DNA of 64,000 nucleotides, from NCBI GenBank assembly GCA_937880875.1, contig CALGRI010000177.1:1-64000 (forward strand), in the 5' to 3' direction. The translations under genes were made by a program, and so were the position numbers. Each line of letters begins with the position of its first letter. Positions within the stretch are counted from its first letter, which is position 1. This DNA is from an uncultured Pseudomonadota bacterium. Its GTDB lineage: Bacteria > Desulfobacterota > Desulfobacteria > Desulfobacterales > Desulfobacteraceae. Positions 1 through 11,091 of the stretch are shown piece after piece. The notes under the pieces were generated by a model, which had not been told where the DNA came from, did no database searches, and worked only from the letters and a program-made list of their open reading frames with translations.

Positions 1-2
1 CA

Positions 3-1613
3 GATTTATTAGCATCAGACGTTGAAAAGGAATCATACAAGCAAAATCAGAAATCCGAACTCACGGACCAGGAGAAAATCGACCAAGCACTCGAGCTTTG
101 TGATTATGCCCAGCAGATGTGGGAAAAAGGCAAATTAGATGACGCGCTTACCAACCTTGACTCTGCTTATTCTACTATTCTTGAGATCGACGTAGAGATT
201 CATTCTGAATTTAATCAGCAAAAAGAAGATATCCGATACCTGATATCAAAACGAATTCTTGAAATTTATGCATCCCGCCAGATAGTGGTAAACGGGTTAC
301 ACAATGAAATACCCATCACTCTGAATAACCATGTAGAAAATGAAATAAAAAGGCTAACCGGACCTGAACGTAAATTCTTTATACAATCCCTTGAAAGATC
401 TGAAAGGTTCAGGCCTTTTATACTTTCTGAATTAAGAAAAGCTGGCCTGCCCGAAGAGATATCCTGGTTGCCCTTAATTGAAAGCGGATTTAAAATCAGG
501 GCTCTATCCTCTGCCAGGGCTCTGGGTTTATGGCAGTTTATCCCTTCCACCGGGTACAAATTCGGATTAACCCGCAACTATTATATTGATGAACGTCTTG
601 ACCCTCACAAGTCGACCATGGCCGCTATTAGTTATCTAAAAGAGCTTCACAACCTTTTCGGAGACTGGACAACAGCCCTTGCTGCATATAATTGCGGAGA
701 GGGTAGAGTATTAAGAACCATCCGAAAACAAAGTATAAACTATCTTGATAATTTCTGGGATCTTTATCAGAATCTGCCTAGGGAAACCGCACGATATGTT
801 CCCAGATTTTTAGCAACTCTTCATATCATGAACAATCTGGATAAATATAATATTAAAATTGGGGTTCCTTTATTGCCCATTGCTTTTAAAACATATGAAA
901 TCAAAAAACAGATCCATCTCAAGGATATTGCAAAAGAAATAGGCGTAAAGGAAACTGTATTAAAAGACTTAAATCCAGAGCTCAGATATGGACTTCTGCC
1001 ACCGGAGCCATACCTGTTAAAAATCCCAGAGGATAAAGCCGAGATCTTTCTTTCAAAAATCGATGAGATTAAAACCACCTATTCTCCGCCACCAATGTAT
1101 GTATTCCACCGTGTAAGAAGAGGCGACACATTGTCTGGACTCGCTAAAAAGTATAAAACATCCATCCGTGCCATATCAACTGCCAACCATATTCATAAAT
1201 CGCAAAGAATCATTGCCGGCAAGGTATTAAAAATACCTAGCAGAACCAATGCTGCAAATATTCATGCGAAGGCCTCTGTCCGGGTAGTGCCTGAACAAAG
1301 GCTTGTTTATAAAGTCAAGAGTGGGGACAATCTTTGGAATATTGCCAGAAAATTTGATACTACGACAAAAAACATCATGGTCACAAATAAATTATCCTCC
1401 ACTGCATTAAGCATTGGTCAAAGCCTAAATATTACATCTGAAAAGCAATTAAAAATTGCTAAAAAAGGGGCCTCGACGTACAAAGTTCGGTCAGGAGACA
1501 GTCCTTTTTTAATTGCAAAAAAATATAATATGAGTTTAAATCGATTACTTGCCTTGAATCAATTGAATAAAAAAAGTAAAATATTTCCAGGCCAAAAATT
1601 AATCGTTGAATAA
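3..1613 (+). CDS. mltD: Membrane-bound lytic murein transglycosylase D-like protein with LysM repeats (5' truncated by window edge)
   Basis: SLT motifs (ESGFKIRALSSARALGLWQFIPSTGYKFGL, ALAAYNCGEGRV) and three LysM-like repeats (YVFHRVRRGDTLSGLAKKY, YKVKSGDNLWNIARKF, YKVRSGDSPFLIAKKY). Reading frame stays open upstream of the listed Met at 117 to the window edge. Confidence 0.9.
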   Translation, partial: DLLASDVEKESYKQNQKSELTDQEKIDQALELCDYAQQMWEKGKLDDALTNLDSAYSTILEIDVEIHSEFNQQKEDIRYLISKRILEIYASRQIVVNGLHNEIPITLNNHVENEIKRLTGPERKFFIQSLERSERFRPFILSELRKAGLPEEISWLPLIESGFKIRALSSARALGLWQFIPSTGYKFGLTRNYYIDERLDPHKSTMAAISYLKELHNLFGDWTTALAAYNCGEGRVLRTIRKQSINYLDNFWDLYQNLPRETARYVPRFLATLHIMNNLDKYNIKIGVPLLPIAFKTYEIKKQIHLKDIAKEIGVKETVLKDLNPELRYGLLPPEPYLLKIPEDKAEIFLSKIDEIKTTYSPPPMYVFHRVRRGDTLSGLAKKYKTSIRAISTANHIHKSQRIIAGKVLKIPSRTNAANIHAKASVRVVPEQRLVYKVKSGDNLWNIARKFDTTTKNIMVTNKLSSTALSIGQSLNITSEKQLKIAKKGASTYKVRSGDSPFLIAKKYNMSLNRLLALNQLNKKSKIFPGQKLIVE

Positions 1614-1618
1614 ATTGC

Positions 1619-1693
1619 GCCCCCGTAGCTCAGTGGATAGAGCATAGGATTCCTAATCCTTGAGCGCAGGTTCGATTCCCGCCGGGGGCACCA
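1619..1693 (+). tRNA. tRNA-Arg (anticodon CCT), CCA encoded
   Basis: Acceptor GCCCCCG/CGGGGGC, anticodon loop TTCCTAA, T-loop GGTTCGATTCC, 3' ACCA. Confidence 0.93.
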
Positions 1694-1710
1694 CTTAATA
1701 TGCAGACCAT

Positions 1711-2931
1711 ATGAAAAAAAATTCTTTTAAACCTGAGCTTCTAGCACCTGCCGGAAATTTTGAAAAGCTTGAAATTGCCATCCATTATGGCGCAGATGCG
1801 GTTTACCTTGCAGCCAAAAATTTCAGCCTGAGAAATTTTTCTGGTAACTTTACAGATGCTGAAATGGTTGATGCCATTACCTTTGCCCACCTTCATAAGG
1901 TCAAAGTCTACCTTGCCTGCAATATTTACTCAAGAAACCATGAACAAAAAGAACTTGAGGACTTTTTATACAAAACCGGCCAAATCGGACCAGATGCAAT
2001 TATCATCTCTGACCCGGGCATCATTATGCTGGCAAAAAAAATCATTCCTGATATTGATATCCATTTAAGCACCCAGGCCAATACAACCAACCTGAATGCT
2101 GCCAGGTTCTGGCACGGGATAGGGGTAAAAAGGGTTAACCTTGCAAGGGAATTATCCCTGGAAGAAATAAAAGAAATCACTAAAGATGCGCAAATAGAAA
2201 CTGAAACCTTTATTCACGGCGCCATGTGTGTATCATATTCCGGGCGATGCCTGTTAAGTAATTTTTTAAGCGGGAGGGATAGCAACAGAGGTCTTTGCAG
2301 CCATCCATGTAGATGGAGGTACTCAGTAGTGGAAGAACTCCGTCCCAATGAATATCATTCCCTCATGGAAGATGACAGGGGCTCATATATCTTTAACTCA
2401 AAAGATTTAAGCATGATCGAGCATATTCCTGAACTCATTAATGCCAACATAACATCATTAAAAATCGAGGGTCGAATGAAGGGCATCAACTATCTTGCTT
2501 CCGTTGTTCAAACCTACAGGAATGCAATTGATACCTATGTTGACGCCCCTGATACATACAAAACAAATCCAGACTGGCTGGCTGAACTTTACCAGATTTT
2601 TCACAGGGAATATTGTACAGGATTTTATTTTAATAAAACAAGTGAACCACAACTCAATTACAATAATATTCACATAGGGAAAATCCACAGTTTTATTGGG
2701 AAAATAATGGAGAGAACAGAAGATAACCATTACAGGGTAGGCATCAGGAACAAACTTACCCGGGGTGATACAATTGAAATCCTGTCGCCAAAAGGTTCCC
2801 CCAAAAGCACAAAAATCCTGGGACTATTTGATATGGAGCATACTTCCATTGATAGTGCCCAGCCAAACACCATGGCCATACTATTGCTTGAAATTCAATG
2901 CTTTCCCAATGATATTGTCCGCAAAATATGA
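1711..2931 (+). CDS. Peptidase U32 family protein (YegQ/TrhP-like)
   Basis: MKPELLAPAGNFEKLEIAIHYGADAVYLA start, ETFIHGAMCVSYSGRCLLSNFLSGRDSNRGLCSHPCRW signature. Confidence 0.92.
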   Translation: MKKNSFKPELLAPAGNFEKLEIAIHYGADAVYLAAKNFSLRNFSGNFTDAEMVDAITFAHLHKVKVYLACNIYSRNHEQKELEDFLYKTGQIGPDAIIISDPGIIMLAKKIIPDIDIHLSTQANTTNLNAARFWHGIGVKRVNLARELSLEEIKEITKDAQIETETFIHGAMCVSYSGRCLLSNFLSGRDSNRGLCSHPCRWRYSVVEELRPNEYHSLMEDDRGSYIFNSKDLSMIEHIPELINANITSLKIEGRMKGINYLASVVQTYRNAIDTYVDAPDTYKTNPDWLAELYQIFHREYCTGFYFNKTSEPQLNYNNIHIGKIHSFIGKIMERTEDNHYRVGIRNKLTRGDTIEILSPKGSPKSTKILGLFDMEHTSIDSAQPNTMAILLLEIQCFPNDIVRKI

Positions 2932-4880
2932 CAGAACCGGTGTTCATGCTTAAACAACACTGGTATTTAATATCCATCGCTTTTATCGGAATTTTTTTCG
3001 GCATACTGGCAGGAATTTTTTTCAGTCTTATTCATGATTTGCCGCAAATAAATTCGCTTAAGCAATTTAAACCTTCATCTGTCACAACGGTTTTTTCATC
3101 TGATAATAAAATTCTTGCCAAATTTTATATTGAAAAAAGATTCCCTGTCTCCATTGAAAAAATTCCAAAAAATCTCATCTCTGCATTAATTACAATAGAA
3201 GACAAAAATTTCTACATTCATTCCGGCATTAATTTAAAAGCCATCTTCAGGGCAATCCTTCATAATATAAAAGACAGAAGCTATACACAAGGCGCCAGCA
3301 CATTAACCCAGCAATTGGCAAAAACATTGTTTTTGTCTTCTGAAAAATCCATTGCCAGAAAAATTAAAGAAGCCTTTTTAACGATCCAGATTGAAAGACG
3401 GTATACTAAAAATGAAATACTGGAATTATATTTAAATCTGATTTATCTTGGTTCTGGTGTTTATGGTGTTGAAGCTGCCTCACAAACTTATTTTGGAAAA
3501 TCTGTAAAGGATCTCACCCTGGCAGAATCAGCCTTAATTGCAGGCTTGCCCAAAGCACCCTCTGTGTATTCACCGATAAAAAATCCAGATTTAGCAAAAA
3601 AAAGGCGAGATATTGTCCTCCAGCAAATGCTGAGCGCAAAAATAATTACTTCAGTGGAATATAATTTAGCCAAAGCAATAGAAATTTCTCCAGCACCCCA
3701 AAAGGCAGAGCACAACAAGGCCGGTTATTTTATCGAATATATTAAAACCAGCTTAAAAGAACAATTTGATTTGCAAAACATCTATTCAAAAGGGCTCAAC
3801 ATCTATACAACTCTTGATTTAGATCTTCAGCTGGTAGCAGAAAAATCTATTTCCAAGCAAATGGACCAACTTGAAATCCGAATGATAAAACACGGTATCG
3901 ACACCTCAAAGGTTCAATGCGCATTGATTGCCATGGATGTTAAAACCGGAGGTGTTTTAAGTATGGTCGGTGGGAAAAATTTTTCTAAAAGTCCTTTTAA
4001 CAGGGCTGTACAGGCCAAACGGCAACCGGGTTCCGCTTTTAAACCCTTTGTATATGCCACTGCCATCACCTTAGGTTTTTCACAGAACTACAAACTGCTT
4101 GATGCTCCTTTATCCTATCGCCATGATAATAATCAAACCTGGCAGGTAAATAATTTTTCAAAAACTTACTTAGGAGAGATCACATTTCGCAAAGCCCTGG
4201 CCTTATCCAAAAACACACCGGTTGTAAGACTCATGGAGATGATCGGTCCGGCCAAGGTGATTGAATTTGCAAAAAAAGCAGGGGTGTCCTCGAAACTTCG
4301 CTCCAATCTTTCTTTGGCTTTGGGAACATCAGAGGTCAGCCTGATTGAATTGACAGCATCTTATATCCCTTTTGCCAATATGGGGATTAAAGTTGCCCCT
4401 TTTTCCATTATTAAAATAACGGATTCAGACTCCCGGATAATGTATCAAAATACGACACAGAAACAATCCATTATGTCCCGGCAAAACGCGGCCATTATAA
4501 CGGATATGTTAAAAGCTGTCGTGCTTGAAGGCACTGGGAAAAAGGCCTTGGCCATACAAAAGGATATTGCCGGCAAAACCGGGACAACCGACAATTATAA
4601 AGATGCCCTCTTTATTGGATTCAGTCCGGATATTGCCGTGGGTGTCTGGGTGGGCAATGACGATGCCACATCTCTTGGAAAATATGAAACCGGTGCAAGG
4701 GCTGCTCTACCCATATGGATAGATTATATGAAACACGTTCTCTCCAACAAATCCTATCAATATTTTGATATCCCGGATGGAACAAAAATGGTATACATGA
4801 ATCCTGATACAGGGGAAATAACAAAAGAAAAAACTTCAAGGACTGTAAAAACACTGATTAAAATAAAGGACTTAAAATGA
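2928..4880 (+). CDS. Penicillin-binding protein 1A family (transglycosylase/transpeptidase)
   Basis: GT51 motifs (EDKNFYIHSGIN, QGASTLTQQLAKTL, KIKEAFLTIQIERRYTKNEILELYLN) and transpeptidase SKNTP, KTGTT. Overlaps U32 gene by 4 nt. Confidence 0.93.
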   Translation: MTEPVFMLKQHWYLISIAFIGIFFGILAGIFFSLIHDLPQINSLKQFKPSSVTTVFSSDNKILAKFYIEKRFPVSIEKIPKNLISALITIEDKNFYIHSGINLKAIFRAILHNIKDRSYTQGASTLTQQLAKTLFLSSEKSIARKIKEAFLTIQIERRYTKNEILELYLNLIYLGSGVYGVEAASQTYFGKSVKDLTLAESALIAGLPKAPSVYSPIKNPDLAKKRRDIVLQQMLSAKIITSVEYNLAKAIEISPAPQKAEHNKAGYFIEYIKTSLKEQFDLQNIYSKGLNIYTTLDLDLQLVAEKSISKQMDQLEIRMIKHGIDTSKVQCALIAMDVKTGGVLSMVGGKNFSKSPFNRAVQAKRQPGSAFKPFVYATAITLGFSQNYKLLDAPLSYRHDNNQTWQVNNFSKTYLGEITFRKALALSKNTPVVRLMEMIGPAKVIEFAKKAGVSSKLRSNLSLALGTSEVSLIELTASYIPFANMGIKVAPFSIIKITDSDSRIMYQNTTQKQSIMSRQNAAIITDMLKAVVLEGTGKKALAIQKDIAGKTGTTDNYKDALFIGFSPDIAVGVWVGNDDATSLGKYETGARAALPIWIDYMKHVLSNKSYQYFDIPDGTKMVYMNPDTGEITKEKTSRTVKTLIKIKDLK

Positions 4881-5332
4881 TAAGAAAAGCCATGCTTGAT
4901 GATGTCCCGACCATCCATGCATTACTTCAATTTTATAATGTTAAAGGTGAACTTTTAGCAAGGCCTCTTAGCAAGCTATATGACCATTTAAGAGATTTCT
5001 GGGTTTTTGAAGATCTCAAACAAAAAAAAGTTGTTGGATGCTGTGCTTTGCAGTTTTGCTGGGAAAATATGGCAGAAATCCGATCCCTTGCAGTGGATAT
5101 TGCTTTCACAGGTCGTGGAATCGGCTCTACACTAACAGAAAGGGCTATTCAGGAAGCCTTTTATTTTAAAATCAAGGATCTTTTCACCCTCACCTATCGG
5201 CCCACCTTTTTTGAACAATTCGGATTTTTAACAATTGATAAAAATGAACTTCCCATAAAGGTCTGGTCAGATTGTATTGGGTGCGTAAGTTTCCCCAATT
5301 GTGATGAAATAGCCCTGCTTAAAAAATTATAA
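4877..5332 (+). CDS. GNAT N-acetyltransferase, ArgA/N-acetylglutamate synthase-like
   Basis: MIRKAMLDDVPTIHALL, EIRSLAVDIAFTGRGIGSTL GNAT core, FFEQFGF; short ArgA-like form. Confidence 0.8.
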   Translation: MIRKAMLDDVPTIHALLQFYNVKGELLARPLSKLYDHLRDFWVFEDLKQKKVVGCCALQFCWENMAEIRSLAVDIAFTGRGIGSTLTERAIQEAFYFKIKDLFTLTYRPTFFEQFGFLTIDKNELPIKVWSDCIGCVSFPNCDEIALLKKL

Positions 5333-6382
5333 ATATACCATTTTATAGGGAATGGGGGGATGTATTAATGTGGATGGTTTCGGTAGAATATGCTCCTGGG
5401 ATACTGTCAGCCAATTTGTATCAGGATTTAATTCCCTAAGTCTTCCGCCCTCTGAAGGCAATGCATGACTGGTATAATCATATTTTACATTTAAAATACA
5501 GATATAATTTTTACGCTGCCGTGCAATAACATAATTTTTAGTAAAACTGTTTTGGGTAATGCCTGCATTATCAACCAATTTTTTAATTTCACTGTCAGGA
5601 AGTTTAACCAGGACTGATTTGCATACCCCTCTTTCATCAATGCGTAAAAGATTTCTGGATTCACTGGAAGCAACATAAACAGTTGTAATTCCAGGAAACT
5701 GTCTAAAGTATTGAGCAGCTACTATGGCTGCGGTTCTTCTCCCTCCGGACATAACAGGAATACCATAATATTCAAACAATTTTTTTTGAAAATCTTCAGC
5801 ATATTTATCCCCTTTTTCATAAAGGTCTTTTGAAATATACCTTAACTCCTTGGCAAGATTTTCAGATGCTTCTGCTATGGGCCAGTCTATCCTAACATGG
5901 AAATGAGTCAGGGCATATCTTACCTTTGTTCGCTGATTCCTTTGAATCAACAAGGCATAATCAATGGGGAGCAATGATCTTAATAATGAGAAGAATTCAC
6001 TGGTCTCAAAAAATTTAATGTCCCGGTTAAAATTCTCCACATCAGGAAAATATTTGTGCTTTAATAAATTATCCTTTGTTGTCTTATTAATGTCAAAGTA
6101 TCGAATGTATTTTTTATGTTTTTTATCGATAAAATCTTCGGAAAATATGATTAAAAATGAATTCTGTGCATCAAACTCATTCGAAGGGATTCTTGCCCTT
6201 GGCTTAAGCTCCCTTAATTCCACAAAAGGATAAGGCATCCGTAATCGAAGAAAATTATTATAAGACTCCACCAAGGAGTATCTTAAAACAAATTGATCCA
6301 GTTCGTCGCGCAACACCTCATAGTAAGACCTTCTAAGTCTTTCTTCCCGGCTTAAACAATCTCTGTGCTTACAAAATATCAC
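5327..6382 (-). CDS. Hypothetical protein (351 aa)
   Basis: Long ORF, GTG start with AAAAGG ribosome-binding site; no family recognised. Confidence 0.7.
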   Translation of the reverse strand: MIFCKHRDCLSREERLRRSYYEVLRDELDQFVLRYSLVESYNNFLRLRMPYPFVELRELKPRARIPSNEFDAQNSFLIIFSEDFIDKKHKKYIRYFDINKTTKDNLLKHKYFPDVENFNRDIKFFETSEFFSLLRSLLPIDYALLIQRNQRTKVRYALTHFHVRIDWPIAEASENLAKELRYISKDLYEKGDKYAEDFQKKLFEYYGIPVMSGGRRTAAIVAAQYFRQFPGITTVYVASSESRNLLRIDERGVCKSVLVKLPDSEIKKLVDNAGITQNSFTKNYVIARQRKNYICILNVKYDYTSHALPSEGGRLRELNPDTNWLTVSQEHILPKPSTLIHPPIPYKMVYL

Positions 6383-6413
6383 GCTATTTTCCTTTTATCA
6401 TCTATTACAGATT

Positions 6414-7601
6414 TTATTCCAAGGCAACCACTCCAGGGAGCTTTTTGCCCTCCATTAAATGTAAAAAAGCACCGCCGCCTGTTGAAACATAACTTACTTT
6501 ATCGGCAACATTACATTTTTTTGCAGCAAGCCCGGTATCTCCCCCACCAACAATGGAAAATGCTGAAGAATCTGCAATGGCATCCGCTATAACCTGGGTT
6601 CCTGACATAAATTTTTCCATTTCAAAAACCCCCATGGGACCATTCCATACAATGGTTCCAGCTTCTTTGATGGCTTTTGCATATTGTAGCGCGGTCTTTG
6701 GGCCTATGTCCAGGGCCATCCATTGATCCGGAATTTGATCTACCAAGACTTTTTTTACCTGGGCATCTTTATCAAATTTATCCGCACAAACCAGGTCATG
6801 TGGGAGAAGGAAATCTACTCCTTTTTCTTTTGCCTTTTGAACGATGCTTGCTGCCTTGTCTAATAGATCTTCTTCAATCATTGACCCCTTGGTATCAAAA
6901 CCCTGGCTTTTTAAAAACGTGTTTGCCATTGCACCGCCAATTATCAGTTTATCAACAAATTTGAGCATATTCTCCAGAGCTTCAAGTTTGCTGGATACTT
7001 TTGCGCCACCAATTATTGCCACCAGGGGCCTTTTGGGATTCTCAACTGAATCGTAATATGATTGAATTTCTTTTTCAAGCAGAAAACCTGCCCCGGATTC
7101 TTTTGCAAATTTGGGGATACCTGTGATAGATGCCTGATCCCTATGGGACACTGCAAAGGCATCATTTACATATACATCACAAAGGTCGGCAAGTTTTTTC
7201 GCAAAGGTGTCATCATTTTTTTCTTCTTCACTATGAAATCTTAAATTTTCCAACATCAGGATCTGACCATTGGTAAGTTGCCTGACCATTTTTGTGACCG
7301 AATCTCCAATGCAATCGTCTGCAAAAAAAATTTGTTTTTTTAATAATTGGGACACCCTTTTACACACTGTTGACAGGCTGAATTTTGGATCTTTTTTTCC
7401 TTTGGGTCTGCCCAGGTGAGACGCGATAATGATTCTTGCATTCTGTTCCACCAGGTATAAGATAAGATCCAGGGTTTCCAATATCCTGTTATCATCGGTA
7501 ATATTTAGTTCTTCATCAACAGGCACATTATAATCTACCCGGACAAAAACCCTCTTTGATGTCACATCAATATCTCTTACAGATTTCATTGGTTCCTCCA
7601 A
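6414..7601 (-). CDS. pgk: Phosphoglycerate kinase
   Basis: RVDYNVPVDEELNITDDNRI, SHLGRPKGKKDPKFSL, GGAKVSSKLEAL, WNGPMGVFE, GGGDTGLA. Confidence 0.98.
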   Translation of the reverse strand: MEEPMKSVRDIDVTSKRVFVRVDYNVPVDEELNITDDNRILETLDLILYLVEQNARIIIASHLGRPKGKKDPKFSLSTVCKRVSQLLKKQIFFADDCIGDSVTKMVRQLTNGQILMLENLRFHSEEEKNDDTFAKKLADLCDVYVNDAFAVSHRDQASITGIPKFAKESGAGFLLEKEIQSYYDSVENPKRPLVAIIGGAKVSSKLEALENMLKFVDKLIIGGAMANTFLKSQGFDTKGSMIEEDLLDKAASIVQKAKEKGVDFLLPHDLVCADKFDKDAQVKKVLVDQIPDQWMALDIGPKTALQYAKAIKEAGTIVWNGPMGVFEMEKFMSGTQVIADAIADSSAFSIVGGGDTGLAAKKCNVADKVSYVSTGGGAFLHLMEGKKLPGVVALE

Positions 7602-7603
7602 AA

Positions 7604-7867
7604 TTATTTTTGCTTTTTCCGGTGCACCTGTTTTTTTCGGGACCAGCGCTCAAAAAAATTTATGGCACCTGATTGGGTTCCCCGTTCAATAATTTCCTCT
7701 TCCACTTTTATACCATCTTTTGTGGTCATGGCCTTTTGCAGGCATTTTGTTTTAACCGGGCAATGGTAAAAACAATCATCAGGGGTCTGTCTTAACCCCT
7801 TATCGGTCATGGGAAAAACTTTTTCAAGGATGCCAAAACATTCTGGAATTTCATTGGCTTTATTCAT
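7604..7867 (-). CDS. Small Cys-containing conserved hypothetical protein (87 aa)
   Basis: Compact ORF packed between radC and pgk; CFGILEKVFP...DCFYHCPVKTKCLQKAM. Confidence 0.65.
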   Translation of the reverse strand: MNKANEIPECFGILEKVFPMTDKGLRQTPDDCFYHCPVKTKCLQKAMTTKDGIKVEEEIIERGTQSGAINFFERWSRKKQVHRKKQK

Positions 7868-8589
7868 TTAAGATCTTCAAATTCTTTATTGAACTTTGAT
7901 ATGTGCCCCTGGGCTGCAAAACTATAAAACCCTTCATTCCCAATAATCATATGCTCATGCAATATAATTTCCACATATTTTAATGCAAAAAATAGTTTTC
8001 TTGTAATCTGAATATCACTTTTAGAAGGTTCAACATCTCCCGAGGGATGATTGTGTGCAAAAATAACGGCGGCGGCATTATGCTGTAATGCGCTTATAAT
8101 GACTTCCCGCGGATAGACCGAGCTTGTTGTCAAGGTACCGGTAAAAAGAATTTTAGATGTCAGTACCCTGTTTTTGGCATCAAGAAAAATCCCGACAAAA
8201 ACTTCTTTTGTTTTATGTCCGATGGCGTGGTGCAAATACTCCATCAGGTCCTTGGGATTTTGAACCACATCCTTTGATATAATTTTGGCTTCAAGGTATC
8301 TGTCAGATACTTCTTTAATCAACCGGATGCCCAAACTGTTTGCAGGTCCTACGCCTTGGATTTCACAGAGTGATTCAAGTCCTGCCTCCAGAACCCCCTG
8401 AAATGTTTTAAATTGTTTTAAAAGCAGTTTTGCACTTTGTTTGCAGTCCTTTCGAGGTGTATTCAGGGAAAGCAGCAACTCTATGACTTCATAATCATGA
8501 AATCCTTGAAGGCCACTTTTCAAAAACCTGTCCCACAGCCTTTTTCTGTGCCCTTCTCCCTTATGAGTCGATGACTTCTCCGTCTCCAT
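7864..8589 (-). CDS. radC: RadC/JAB-domain DNA repair-like protein
   Basis: [16 protein letters not shown], helix-hairpin-helix, [44 protein letters not shown]. Confidence 0.93.
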   Translation of the reverse strand: METEKSSTHKGEGHRKRLWDRFLKSGLQGFHDYEVIELLLSLNTPRKDCKQSAKLLLKQFKTFQGVLEAGLESLCEIQGVGPANSLGIRLIKEVSDRYLEAKIISKDVVQNPKDLMEYLHHAIGHKTKEVFVGIFLDAKNRVLTSKILFTGTLTTSSVYPREVIISALQHNAAAVIFAHNHPSGDVEPSKSDIQITRKLFFALKYVEIILHEHMIIGNEGFYSFAAQGHISKFNKEFEDLK

Positions 8590-11077
8590 TCTCCTTATCC
8601 ACAGAAAGGTCTTCCAGATTTATATCCTTTTGATCATCTTCCGCTGGCTGATCTTCTTCTTCTGGAAGTCGTGCAATTCCAATAAGTTTTTCACCAGGTG
8701 ACAAGTTAATCAATTTAACACCCTGGGTGTTTCTGCTGATCACATTGATGCCTTTAATGGATGTTCGAATCAGCTTTCCTTTATCTGTCACCATCATAAG
8801 TTCATCATTATCATCTACCAGAAGCAAGGAGACCATCTTACCATTCCGCTTTGAGGTTTTAATGGAAAAAACACCTTTCCCGCCACGGGTCTGGGTTCTG
8901 TAGTCTTCAATTGATGATCGCTTCCCATATCCATTTTCAGTCACAGTAAGAAGCGTGTCTTCCGGCCCCAACACTTCCATACCCACAACTTTGACATTTT
9001 GGTCGATTCTCATCCCCCTGACACCCATTGAACCCCTGGCTGTAGCACGGACATCCCCTTCATGGAAACGGATCACTTTACCACCTTCAGAGCCAAGAAA
9101 AATATTCATGTTCCCATCGGTTATCCTTGCTACAATTAACTCATCGCCCTCTGCAAGCTTGACCCCGATCAGGCCACCGGATCTTCTTCTTGAATAGGCC
9201 ATCAAGTCGGTTTTTTTCACCCTTCCTTTTTTAGTGGCCATTACCACATATTTATTCTCAACAAACTCATCAACGGTTAATACAGTGGCAAGCTTTTCAC
9301 CTTCATCAAAATTTAACAGGTTTACAATAGCCTTTCCAAGACTTGAACGTCCTGCCATGGGCAATTCATAAACCTTTGACTGATAAACTTTCCCAAAATT
9401 GGTAATAAACAAAAAGGTGGCGTGGGTGGATGCAACAAAAAGATGTTCAACAAAGTCATCAGACTTTGTTCCCATGGCTGTTTTGCCTTTTCCGCCCCTG
9501 TGCTGGCTTGAATACAGAGTAATCGGATTTCGCTTGATATAGCCGCTTCTGGTCACAGTCACAACCATATCTTCCTGGGCAATCAGGTCTTCAATGCTTA
9601 TTTCAGCTGTGCTTTCGACTATGATAGTACGCCTTTGATCACCAAATTCTTCGTCAAGCTCGGACAATTCATCCTTAATCAGACCCCTGACCACTTCATC
9701 GCTTGCAAGAATCTCATTATACCAGGCAATGTCCTTTAAAAGGGCATCATATTCGCTAATGATTTTTTCCCTTTCAAGCCCTGTAAGCCTTTGCAGACGC
9801 ATATCAAGTATTGCCTGGGCCTGGATGGCCGAAAGATTGAATGTGGATATCAATCCGTTTTTGGCCTCTTCAGGGGAATGTGATGCCCGGATCAGTGCCA
9901 CCACCTCATCCAGATGATCCAGGGCAATTTTCAAGCCTTCTAAAATGTGGGCTCTTTCTTCTGCCTTTCTTAAGTCAAATCTTGTTCTCCGGATAATGAC
10001 ATTTCTGCGGTGGTCAATAAAATGATTCAAGATCTCTTTTAACGTTAGAAGTTGTGGTCTGTTATTTACAATAGCAAGTAGGATAATTCCAAAACTGGTC
10101 TGCATATTGGTATGTTTATAAAGCTGATTAATCACAACTTCATTAATCTGATCCCTTTTAAGCCCTATGGCAATTCTCATTCCGTCACGATCGGATTCAT
10201 CCCTGACAAAGGATGCGCCTGTAATGATCTTGTCCCGCATGAGTTCAGCTATTTTTTCAACTAGTTTTGCCTTGTTGACCTGATAGGGAAGCTCGGTCAC
10301 AATAATGGTTTCCTGACCAGACTTTTGATTTACCTCAACCTCAACCTTGGCACGCAAAGTAATAATCCCCCGCCCATTGTTATAAGCTTCAGCAATGCCT
10401 TTGGTGCCATAGATATGACCATAGGTTGGAAAGTCAGGGCCGGGAATGTATTCCATCAAATCTTCAATGCCCATTGAAGGATTATCAATGAGTTGGTTTA
10501 ACGCTGCAATAACCTCTTTTATGTTATGGGGAGGAATATTGGTTGTCATTCCAACGGCAATTCCCGAGGAGCCATTGACCAGCAATGCAGGAAATTTTGT
10601 CGGTAAGACTGACGGCTCTTCAAGGGTTTCATCATAATTGGGAATAAAGTCAACGGTTTCTTTTTCAAGATCAGCAAGCATCTGGTGGGCAATCTTGCGC
10701 ATCCTGATTTCCGTATACCTCATTGCAGCCGGTGAATCACCATCCACCGATCCAAAGTTACCCTGGCCATCAACCAGCATATAACGCAGCGAAAAAGGCT
10801 GGGCCATCCGCACAATGGTGTCATAAATAGCTGAATCACCATGGGGATGATACTTACCCATAACATCACCGACAATACGGGCAGATTTCTTATAGGGTTT
10901 ATTCCAGTCGTTCCTTACTTGCTGCATTGCGTACAGCGAACGCCGGTGAACCGGTTTCAGTCCGTCACGAACATCGGGTAGCGCCCTTCCGATAATGACA
11001 CTCATTGCATATTCGAGATAGGATTGTTTCATTTCCTTCTCAATGCTAGTCACATTAATATCTTTATTAATAATCAA
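8561..11077 (-). CDS. gyrA: DNA gyrase subunit A
   Basis: [64 protein letters not shown], catalytic [10 protein letters not shown]-terminal GyrA-box repeats. Confidence 0.98.
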   Translation of the reverse strand: MIINKDINVTSIEKEMKQSYLEYAMSVIIGRALPDVRDGLKPVHRRSLYAMQQVRNDWNKPYKKSARIVGDVMGKYHPHGDSAIYDTIVRMAQPFSLRYMLVDGQGNFGSVDGDSPAAMRYTEIRMRKIAHQMLADLEKETVDFIPNYDETLEEPSVLPTKFPALLVNGSSGIAVGMTTNIPPHNIKEVIAALNQLIDNPSMGIEDLMEYIPGPDFPTYGHIYGTKGIAEAYNNGRGIITLRAKVEVEVNQKSGQETIIVTELPYQVNKAKLVEKIAELMRDKIITGASFVRDESDRDGMRIAIGLKRDQINEVVINQLYKHTNMQTSFGIILLAIVNNRPQLLTLKEILNHFIDHRRNVIIRRTRFDLRKAEERAHILEGLKIALDHLDEVVALIRASHSPEEAKNGLISTFNLSAIQAQAILDMRLQRLTGLEREKIISEYDALLKDIAWYNEILASDEVVRGLIKDELSELDEEFGDQRRTIIVESTAEISIEDLIAQEDMVVTVTRSGYIKRNPITLYSSQHRGGKGKTAMGTKSDDFVEHLFVASTHATFLFITNFGKVYQSKVYELPMAGRSSLGKAIVNLLNFDEGEKLATVLTVDEFVENKYVVMATKKGRVKKTDLMAYSRRRSGGLIGVKLAEGDELIVARITDGNMNIFLGSEGGKVIRFHEGDVRATARGSMGVRGMRIDQNVKVVGMEVLGPEDTLLTVTENGYGKRSSIEDYRTQTRGGKGVFSIKTSKRNGKMVSLLLVDDNDELMMVTDKGKLIRTSIKGINVISRNTQGVKLINLSPGEKLIGIARLPEEEDQPAEDDQKDINLEDLSVDKENGDGEVIDS

Positions 11078-11091
11078 CGTTTAAACTCCAA

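Noticed and set aside
9700-10900. Quinolone-resistance substitutions in gyrA
   Set aside because: The QRDR reads [17 protein letters not shown], with the usual Ser and Asp residues; it looks wild type.
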